A stretch of 19,818 nt of DNA from Sphingobacteriia bacterium (GTDB lineage Bacteria > Bacteroidota > Bacteroidia > Chitinophagales > Chitinophagaceae), in the NCBI GenBank assembly GCA_004294465.1, contig REAV01000077.1, positions 1-19,818 on the forward strand. The letters run 5' to 3'. Both the position numbers and the translations under genes were made by a program. A model generated the notes under the pieces. That model was given only the letters and a program-made list of their open reading frames with translations. It did not search any database and was not told where the DNA came from. Positions 15,070-19,818 of this stretch are shown one piece after another. Each line of letters opens with the position of its first letter. Within the stretch, counting starts at the first letter, position 1.

Positions 15070-15982
15070 GTTGTTTGCCTGCTGTTATTTGTAAGAAATA
15101 ATCTTCTAAACTATGTCTTGGCTGAAGTAATAAAACACCAATTTGCTGATCTACCAAAAACTGATTCAATACCGGAATAGATTCTTGATCTAACTGAATT
15201 AAAATATGCCCATCACGCATAGGCTTTAAATTGTTCTTCCAGTTACTATTTGCTAATTTTTCAACTGCCATTTGATTATTAGTGGTATTCAACTGAACAA
15301 TCGTTTGACTAGAATCGAATAATTCTTCAGCAGTTCCTTCCACCAATTTATGTCCCTTATCAATTATTAAAATTCTTGTAGCGATTTGCTCTATTTCATT
15401 GAGTAAATGTGAAGAAACAATAACTGTTTTTTTATGATCTCTGCTTAACTGTAAAATAAGGTTTCGAATATCAGCAATCCCCTGTGGATCCAATCCATTG
15501 GTAGGTTCATCGAGCATAATTAAAGAAGGGTTATGCACCAACGCAATGGCAATACCTAGTCTTTGCTTCATCCCTTGAGAAAATGTTTTAACCGTATCTT
15601 TTGCACGATCGGCCAATCCAACCATTTCCAATTGATCCATGATTATTTGACGGGTAGGTTTAACACCACTCAAACGAGCAAATAATAGTAGGTTTTCGTA
15701 TGCAGATAAATACTTATATACATCAGGCTTTTCAATCACAGCTCCAATTTGCTGTAATATTTCTCTACGGTGTTTGTACAAATCGTATCCAAATATTTCA
15801 ATTTGGCCATCAGTGGGAGTGATTAAGGTTAGCATCATGCGTATTGTGGTGCTTTTGCCTGCGCCATTTTGCCCTAAAAATCCGTATACATCGCCCTTTT
15901 CAACTGAAAATGACAGATTATTAACAGCTGTAAACTGATTAAACTGTTTGGTGAGATGATTAACTTGTACGATGGAACTCAT
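15047..15982 (-). CDS. ABC transporter ATP-binding protein (BcrA/NatA-like)
   Basis: A 311-residue ABC ATPase of the export type paired with the overlapping ABC-2 permease. Walker A is GQNGAGKST (37-45), the signature FSQGMKQRLG (134-143), Walker B LIMLDEPTNGLD (154-165) with E159, and the H-loop is H192 in SSHLL. The ATPase core ends around residue 220 and is followed by a C-terminal domain of about 90 residues containing short alternating helices and strands, ending in an LLLQPRHSLEDYFL-type motif common in BcrA-like ATPases. SQG instead of SGG in the signature is normal for this group. A perfect 7-bp dyad (15981-16000) includes the first bases of the start codon, and a 25-bp dyad lies 32-56 bases upstream. 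Confidence 0.93.
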   Translation of the reverse strand: MSSIVQVNHLTKQFNQFTAVNNLSFSVEKGDVYGFLGQNGAGKSTTIRMMLTLITPTDGQIEIFGYDLYKHRREILQQIGAVIEKPDVYKYLSAYENLLLFARLSGVKPTRQIIMDQLEMVGLADRAKDTVKTFSQGMKQRLGIAIALVHNPSLIMLDEPTNGLDPQGIADIRNLILQLSRDHKKTVIVSSHLLNEIEQIATRILIIDKGHKLVEGTAEELFDSSQTIVQLNTTNNQMAVEKLANSNWKNNLKPMRDGHILIQLDQESIPVLNQFLVDQQIGVLLLQPRHSLEDYFLQITAGKQHVGTFTN

Positions 15983-16000
15983 TGTTACAATAATAACAAT
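15981..16000. promoter_or_regulatory. inverted repeat overlapping the ABC ATPase start codon
   Basis: ATTGTTA (15981-15987) and TAACAAT (15994-16000) are perfect 7-bp arms separated by 6 bases. In the minus-strand transcript the downstream arm ends in the AU of the start codon AUG. A TANNTTTG-like octamer with one mismatch (TATTATTG, 15988-15995) overlaps the spacer. It could be an operator or a weak start-occluding hairpin; the stem is AT-rich, so stability is low. Confidence 0.4.
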
Positions 16001-16013
16001 TTGCGTGTCAAGA

Positions 16014-16038
16014 TGTTTAAATTAAGTTGATTTAAACA
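16014..16038. promoter_or_regulatory. 25-bp perfect inverted repeat, candidate operator
   Basis: TGTTTAAAT (16014-16022), a 7-base spacer TAAGTTG, and ATTTAAACA (16030-16038) form perfect 9-bp arms. The dyad is in the 104-base gap between the winged-helix regulator gene and the ABC exporter gene, upstream of the exporter. A dimeric winged-helix protein could bind such a site; the adjacent regulator at 16087-16371 is the natural candidate. There is no T tract, so it is not a terminator. Confidence 0.5.
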
Positions 16039-16086
16039 AAAATTTATGCGCTTTATGCATTCAACCCAATAACCAATAACCTTCTA

Positions 16087-16371
16087 TTAAACTTTAAGGT
16101 ATTCTTGAAGCGCTTTCACATAGGCCTCAAAAGCCAAAATGCCTTCAGGAGTGATTTTACAAGTAGTTTGAGGATAATTGTCTTTGAATTGTTTCACTAC
16201 ATCAATATAACCTGCATCTTTCAATTTTTGCAATTGGACACTCAGGTTACCAGCAGTAGCATTAGTTTTTTCTCTAATGAATGTAAAATCTGCCTCCTTC
16301 ACCCCAATGAGCAAACTCATTACAGCAAGCCGTAACTGGGAATGTAATATGGGATCTAGCTCTTTAAACAT
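16087..16371 (-). CDS. small winged-helix transcriptional regulator (HTH_34/ArsR-like)
   Basis: A 94-residue protein that is a single winged helix-turn-helix domain. LDPILHSQLRLAVMSLLI (helix 1), the ADFTFIREKTNATAGNLSVQLQKLKDAGYID helix-turn-helix (about residues 27-57), a basic wing around VVKQFKDNYPQTTCKIT, and a C-terminal helix LAFEAYVKALQEYLKV match the HTH_34 / MarR-ArsR-like small regulators that in Bacteroidota often sit next to membrane protein genes. No metal-binding cysteine cluster or ligand domain is present. It overlaps the upstream membrane-protein gene by 8 bases, so translation is coupled. It may act on the dyad at 16014-16038 upstream of the ABC exporter. Confidence 0.88.
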   Translation of the reverse strand: MFKELDPILHSQLRLAVMSLLIGVKEADFTFIREKTNATAGNLSVQLQKLKDAGYIDVVKQFKDNYPQTTCKITPEGILAFEAYVKALQEYLKV

Positions 16372-17050
16372 TGGCCTTTTTTTGACCTAAATATTTTTTT
16401 CTTAAGATAACGCCTGGTATAAACCAGCAAAGTAAAGCAGCTATTCCTCCTAATAAGAAATCATACTGGCTCTCAACAAAGCAGGAAATCATAAATAATA
16501 CATAAGTAACGATTGCTCCAATAATCATTGGCTTGAATTTCTTGACCATGCCTGTTACCAAAGTTGGGAAAGCGTATACTAGTATGTATAAAGAATAGGG
16601 ACTTAAAGCAAATGGTCTTAACTGTTCATCAGGTTTAACCTCATTGATATAATGTTTCATCATCACCCAACCTTCTTCTTGAATAATTTTGGTGGTGGTA
16701 TCACCAACAGTTGACTGATAAAATGACAAGCCAAAAATGGTTAATCCAAAAACCAACCATACTGCATCAATCGCATCATCATCATACCGTTTTGCATTTG
16801 AAGATTTGTTCTCTTTAATAGACAAATACACTTGTGGAATAATGGCTCCCATTACAATTAACCAAATATCAAAGCCAATATTAAAGCCATAACGGAACCT
16901 TAAAAAAGATACAAAGGAAGCAATGAAAACTACCGTACCCCAAAGTAGAGAGCCAATACCAGTATCGTGGTAGCTATTTTTAACTTTCTGAATCATCGCT
17001 GAAATCAGTTCCAGACTTTCTTGTTCGGACAATTTTTTTTCTTCCGCCAT
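16364..17050 (-). CDS. polytopic membrane protein, paralogue of the next gene upstream (unknown function)
   Basis: A 228-residue protein with a short charged N-terminus (SEQESLELISAMIQKVKNS) and about six hydrophobic segments: GSLLWGTVVFIASFVSFL, DIWLIVMGAIIPQVYL, VWLVFGLTIFGLSF, then after a ~45-residue hydrophilic insert YSLYILVYAFPTLVTGMV, PMIIGAIVTYVLFMISCF and LLGGIAALLCWFIPGVIL. It is clearly related to the upstream 196-residue protein: both have an xxSLxLIxxMIxK start, a LLWG first helix, a YAFPTLVTG/YGIPTFLSG helix, KPMIIGAI/KPLMIGGI, and an FIPGVIL/WIIPGYLL end. The insert between helices 3 and 4 (QSTVGDTTTK...) is missing from the paralogue. One base separates the two genes and the winged-helix gene overlaps the end. 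Not assigned to a known family; function unknown. Confidence 0.8.
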   Translation of the reverse strand: MAEEKKLSEQESLELISAMIQKVKNSYHDTGIGSLLWGTVVFIASFVSFLRFRYGFNIGFDIWLIVMGAIIPQVYLSIKENKSSNAKRYDDDAIDAVWLVFGLTIFGLSFYQSTVGDTTTKIIQEEGWVMMKHYINEVKPDEQLRPFALSPYSLYILVYAFPTLVTGMVKKFKPMIIGAIVTYVLFMISCFVESQYDFLLGGIAALLCWFIPGVILRKKYLGQKKANV

Positions 17051-17051
17051 A

Positions 17052-17642
17052 TTATGCTGATTTAAATCTTGCTCTTAATAAATATCCAGGGATGATCCAG
17101 CCAAATAAAACTGCAGGTACTAATAATAGAATCACTTCTACCGATGTAATAAATGAAGCTGCAACTGAAAGAGCCCAGCAACAAATACCACCAATCATTA
17201 ATGGTTTGAATCGCATGATTGCACCTGATAAAAATGTGGGTATTCCATAAAACAGGAAAATAAATGGATAAAACAATATCCAAACATCGAGTTTACTCAT
17301 GATAAAAGAAAGCAGACCCATACAAATTCCAAAAGACATCCATACATATCCGATGATTTCGTCGGTATAGGTCTTTACTTTTTCAGTTTGCTGTTTTTTG
17401 GAGAGATAAAATATTTGATAAATCATCACAAAAACAACCAATAACCAAACAAAAGAAGCTTTGGAAAAAGATGTATACTTTAAAGAAATGTATTGAACCA
17501 AAGCACAGAAAAAAATCGTCCACCCCCACAACAAATACAAAGTACCATTCTCAGAAAAACGATTCTGCGCTTTATGAATCATGCTTTCGATTAATTTCAG
17601 ACTATCATTGGCCGATAGTGATTCCTTATTTTCCATAACCAT
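17052..17642 (-). CDS. polytopic membrane protein, first of the paralogous pair (unknown function)
   Basis: A 196-residue protein with a charged N-terminus (ENKESLSANDSLKLIESMIHKAQN, a cytosolic amphipathic helix) followed by six hydrophobic helices at about residues 35-54, 62-80, 96-115, 119-142, 146-164 and 168-189. The last helix ends in FGWIIPGYLLRARF, matching CWFIPGVILRKKYL of its downstream paralogue, from which it differs mainly by lacking the hydrophilic insert between helices 3 and 4. The ATG at 17642 and the next in-frame ATG at 17636 (MENKES) are both possible starts. It opens a three-gene unit with the paralogue and the winged-helix regulator. A strong hairpin (17659-17686) precedes it. 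No enzymatic motif is visible; function unknown. Confidence 0.8.
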   Translation of the reverse strand: MVMENKESLSANDSLKLIESMIHKAQNRFSENGTLYLLWGWTIFFCALVQYISLKYTSFSKASFVWLLVVFVMIYQIFYLSKKQQTEKVKTYTDEIIGYVWMSFGICMGLLSFIMSKLDVWILFYPFIFLFYGIPTFLSGAIMRFKPLMIGGICCWALSVAASFITSVEVILLLVPAVLFGWIIPGYLLRARFKSA

Positions 17643-17658
17643 ATTTTAAATGATAAAT

Positions 17659-17686
17659 ATAGCCCCATCCAAATAGAAGGGGCTAT
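17659..17686 (-). terminator. candidate terminator hairpin downstream of the secreted helical protein gene
   Basis: ATAGCCCC (17659-17666) and GGGGCTAT (17679-17686) are perfect 8-bp arms around a 12-base loop. Read on the minus strand it lies 14 bases after the stop of the 17701-18327 gene and is followed by ATTTATCATTT, a T-rich but not continuous tract, so it is a weak intrinsic terminator. It separates that gene from the membrane pair. The TATATTTA octamer at its end resembles a -7 element (one mismatch to TAnnTTTG), so the next unit may have its own promoter here. Confidence 0.6.
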
Positions 17687-17700
17687 ACTAGATGCACAAA

Positions 17701-18327
17701 TTACTGACAAGCAGCCAAAGAAGTTGTTGCTTGTTCTTTACCCCAATTTGGATGAAATGGGGATGCTGGTTTGAACGTTTCAAACATGCTCAAAGATTTT
17801 TCTAAAATCTTTTTTGCAACTGCTTTGCCACCACCAAATGCTTCTGGAACATTCATTAAATATTGACCCTCTAGCATATATGGACGTGGATTAGTTGCAT
17901 CAGCCGCTTTTGCTTTGGCAATTGCTTCAGATGCAATAGCACCGTAAGATTGCCATCTGCTCATTGCATCAACTGTTAATTGCATAACAGCAGTCATTTG
18001 CTTTAAGCAATAGATTTCAGAATTATTTGGGCTCAATAGTTCTGCTTTTAAAATGAGCGCATTCACTTTTTCAGCCACTTTATCTTTGTCTGATTTTGGA
18101 TTCATCCAGGCTGCTAAAATTTGAGTTTGTGCAGCATAATAATAAGGCAACCACTTGTCTTTTTCAGCATCTGCAACTCTTTCAAAAAATGCAGAAGTTG
18201 CCATCATTTCATCAGGTGATTTTGCATCTTTAAACTGAATCATCCCTTTTTCCATAGCAGCTTCAAACTTTTGTGCATAAGTAGTTGTAAATAAGAACAT
18301 CGCTAGTACTACAAATAATTTTTTCAT
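17701..18327 (-). CDS. secreted alpha-helical (TPR-like) protein, unknown function
   Basis: A 208-residue protein with a signal peptide (KK, hydrophobic core 4-13, likely cleavage after TYA at 18). The mature part is helical with TPR-like spacing of small and aromatic residues (FERVADAEKDKWLPYYYAAQTQILAAW, ILKAELLSPNNSEIYCLKQM, AIAKAKAADATNPRPYMLEGQYLMN), suggesting two to three helix-turn-helix repeats. It ends in a conserved-looking FGGGKAVAKKILEKSLSMF and HPNWGKEQATTSLAAC. No enzymatic motif is visible. It follows the 2TM gene by 32 bases and the TonB receptor gene upstream of that, so it may be co-expressed with the receptor. Function not recognised. Confidence 0.78.
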   Translation of the reverse strand: MKKLFVVLAMFLFTTTYAQKFEAAMEKGMIQFKDAKSPDEMMATSAFFERVADAEKDKWLPYYYAAQTQILAAWMNPKSDKDKVAEKVNALILKAELLSPNNSEIYCLKQMTAVMQLTVDAMSRWQSYGAIASEAIAKAKAADATNPRPYMLEGQYLMNVPEAFGGGKAVAKKILEKSLSMFETFKPASPFHPNWGKEQATTSLAACQ

Positions 18328-18359
18328 TGTTGTTTTTTTTAAAATTTTAAATGATTGAA

Positions 18360-18635
18360 TTATGGTTGTTTGTTTTTTAATTTATTGTATTCCTTTTCAA
18401 CAGAATTGATGCTAGTTCCATGATATGCCCTGGCATAATGAAATGCAATGCCAATTCCCCAACCCAGCATTGGCCAAATGGGCCAGAAATAAGTATAATG
18501 ATTACTAGAGAGAAACCATATACCTACTAAGAAACTATTGACAATGATGTAGCTGGCCAAACTCCACTTAAAAGCTACTCGTTCTTTGGCGATTTTCCAA
18601 AGTTGTTCATCGTGTTCTGATTGATTGTTATCCAT
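18360..18635 (-). CDS. 2TM domain-containing protein
   Basis: A 91-residue protein with two transmembrane helices separated by a short loop (SLASYIIVNSFLVGIWFL and YFWPIWPMLGWGIGIAFHYARAY), flanked by a charged N-terminus with the AKERVAFKW motif and a lysine-rich C-terminus. This arrangement, especially WPMLGWGIGIAFHY, is characteristic of the Bacteroidota 2TM domain. These proteins can be stand-alone or fused to LytTR regulators; the stand-alone function is not known. It lies between the TonB receptor gene (39 bases upstream) and the secreted helical protein. Confidence 0.85.
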   Translation of the reverse strand: MDNNQSEHDEQLWKIAKERVAFKWSLASYIIVNSFLVGIWFLSSNHYTYFWPIWPMLGWGIGIAFHYARAYHGTSINSVEKEYNKLKNKQP

Positions 18636-18674
18636 TTTTTGAAATTTTAATTTTATTAAAAAATATTTATTCTA

Positions 18675-19818
18675 TTACAAGTTTCCGTTTATATTTTGCT
18701 GAGTTCTATCTACACCCCAGCTTAAAAACACGCCTAAGAAAAAGCTACGTGGTGCTGGAGGTATTACCGCCTCTCTTATCAATTGACCTTGTGGGTCTCT
18801 TAATCTACTGCTGTAATTGTATCCAAAAATTTGCGTTTCATTAAATACATTGTTGATACCTAGTACTACTACTGAATTTGATTTCCCCCATTTAGGTAAC
18901 CAGTTCAAACTGAAATTATTGGTGCTATAAAATATTGTTCGATCAGATAAGAAATCCGTTTTTGAATTATTGGGATTGAAGTATGGTCGGCCCGTGCTCC
19001 AATTCCAACTCCAGTTCACACCAAACATTTGTTTTACCCAGAATTTTTTTAATACAACACTTCCACTATGGTTGGCAGCAAATGTGGGCATTGCTGATTG
19101 AGGGTAATTATTGTAATTTCTTTTGGTATCCAGATAAGAATAACTGATCCAGTAATCGAAGTTTTTAAAAGTTTTTCTGTCCCTCCAAAATAATTCAACA
19201 CCTTGAGCATATCCTTCTCCATTAGTGCTTACCGCATTTACAACAGCAGCATCTGTTTTCAATAGATTCACATAATCTTTGTAGAAAGCTTGAACTCTAA
19301 AAGTATAATTAGCTGATAAATGTTGATAGGTAAGTATATAATGATCCGCTCTTAAAAAATCGAAATTACTATTATTGGCTAAGTATCTTCTTTCAGCTGT
19401 TTGGTAGAACATTCCGTAGTCAATGGTGAATTGACTGCTCTTATCTATCTTATAAGATAGAGCAGCCCTGGGAGCTATATTCCATCTATTCAACAAACCA
19501 CTGTGTTCTATTCTTACACCCGGCCTAAACGCCAGATTATTCGACAAATACAAATCAGATTCAGCAAATATAGCTGTATAAAAATCGGTTACTTTAGTGG
19601 GGAATGTTCCAGCCAAATTGGTATATCTGCTACTGTCTGCATTATTCCAAACTTCTGCACCAAAACGCAAAGTGTTGATAGCTCCAAATCTTTTATCTAG
19701 TACCGCACGAGCTTGAACCATCCACTGGCGAGATTCCAAATTGAAATTGGTAAAATCAATCACAGGAATATTCACCACAGGAATTTTTTGATTCTGTTGA
19801 TTTTGAACTTCATTGTTG
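18675..19818 (-). CDS. TonB-dependent receptor, 3' part
   Basis: The C-terminal ~380 residues of an outer-membrane TonB-dependent receptor; the frame is open to the right edge, so the plug domain and TonB box lie outside the window. The sequence is a run of amphipathic beta-strands with the usual barrel landmarks: SNNLAFRPGVRIEHSG, WNIAPRAALSYKID, FTIDYGMFYQTAERR, VQAFYKDYVNLLKTD, EGYAQGVELFWRDR, a late VVLGINNVFNE (the classic LxNVFN near the C-terminus) and a final strand RSFFLGVFLSWGVD. A ten-residue polar tail after that strand (RTQQNINGNL) is a slight oddity, since most barrels end at the terminal aromatic. The polar N-terminal QNQQNQK stretch is part of an extracellular loop. The substrate cannot be inferred; no SusD gene is adjacent. 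Confidence 0.93.
   Translation of the reverse strand, partial: NNEVQNQQNQKIPVVNIPVIDFTNFNLESRQWMVQARAVLDKRFGAINTLRFGAEVWNNADSSRYTNLAGTFPTKVTDFYTAIFAESDLYLSNNLAFRPGVRIEHSGLLNRWNIAPRAALSYKIDKSSQFTIDYGMFYQTAERRYLANNSNFDFLRADHYILTYQHLSANYTFRVQAFYKDYVNLLKTDAAVVNAVSTNGEGYAQGVELFWRDRKTFKNFDYWISYSYLDTKRNYNNYPQSAMPTFAANHSGSVVLKKFWVKQMFGVNWSWNWSTGRPYFNPNNSKTDFLSDRTIFYSTNNFSLNWLPKWGKSNSVVVLGINNVFNETQIFGYNYSSRLRDPQGQLIREAVIPPAPRSFFLGVFLSWGVDRTQQNINGNL

Noticed and set aside
16039..16086. Short direct repeats (TTTATGC twice, CCAATAA twice) as an attachment site or mobile-element scar
   Set aside because: Very short, no integrase or transposase nearby, and neighbouring genes are intact.
18328..18359. T8 run as a terminator
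   Set aside because: On the plus strand it is a T run without a preceding stem; no plus-strand gene ends here.
1..19818. tRNA, rRNA, insertion sequences or phage genes
   Set aside because: Gaps between genes are all under about 180 bases and none shows cloverleaf-like or terminal inverted-repeat structure; no transposase, integrase or structural phage protein is encoded.

Overview
The window looks like ordinary chromosome from an AT-rich member of the Bacteroidota, plausibly a Chitinophaga/Sediminibacterium-like lineage (family-level placement is inference). The signs are promoter elements of the Bacteroidota type (TTTG, about 19 bases, TAnnTTTG), a TonB-dependent receptor next to a 2TM-domain protein, a DUF3108 protein, a YtrA-type GntR operon carrying a surface-type beta protein, and very short intergenic gaps. 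No tRNA, rRNA, insertion sequence, prophage, CRISPR array or plasmid module is visible. The longest stretch without a gene is about 180 bases (5920-6097).

Layout. 1-2602 (+): the 3' end of uppP, a UMF1-type MFS transporter and a metallo-beta-lactamase-fold hydrolase, tightly packed. 2603-4392 (-): a DUF3108 secreted protein and a flippase-like membrane protein, coupled by a TTGA overlap, both with TTG starts. 4463-5023 (+): ruvC. 5040-5919 (-): greA followed by a HIT-family hydrolase. 6098-8843 (+): an ABC ATPase, its permease, a YtrA-type GntR repressor and a membrane-anchored beta-rich protein, behind a textbook Bacteroidota promoter that carries a palindromic operator at the start site. 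8840-10600 (-): rsmA (ksgA) then a D-2-hydroxyacid dehydrogenase, separated by a heptanucleotide repeat. 10641-12610 (+): pdxA and an aldose-1-epimerase-like protein. 12614-15982 (-): an ABC-2 exporter (ATPase plus permease), a LolA-like periplasmic protein and an MscS-type channel. 16087-17642 (-): two paralogous six-helix membrane proteins coupled to a small winged-helix regulator. 17701-19818 (-): the 3' part of a TonB-dependent receptor, a 2TM protein and a secreted helical protein.

Functional reading. Housekeeping genes (uppP, ruvC, greA, rsmA, pdxA) are mixed with two ABC export modules, each next to a small winged-helix regulator: GntR/YtrA for 6098-8843 and an HTH_34-like protein upstream of 12614-15982. 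The most interesting non-coding structures are a hairpin plus T9 tract between the greA promoter element and the greA start codon (an attenuator-like arrangement recalling GraL of E. coli), the YtrA-like operator at 6070-6093, a 25-bp perfect inverted repeat at 16014-16038, and a 7-bp tandem repeat at 9788-9843. I see no clearly novel defence or biosynthetic system; the best candidates for undescribed biology are the greA leader and the paired-membrane-protein/winged-helix cassette.
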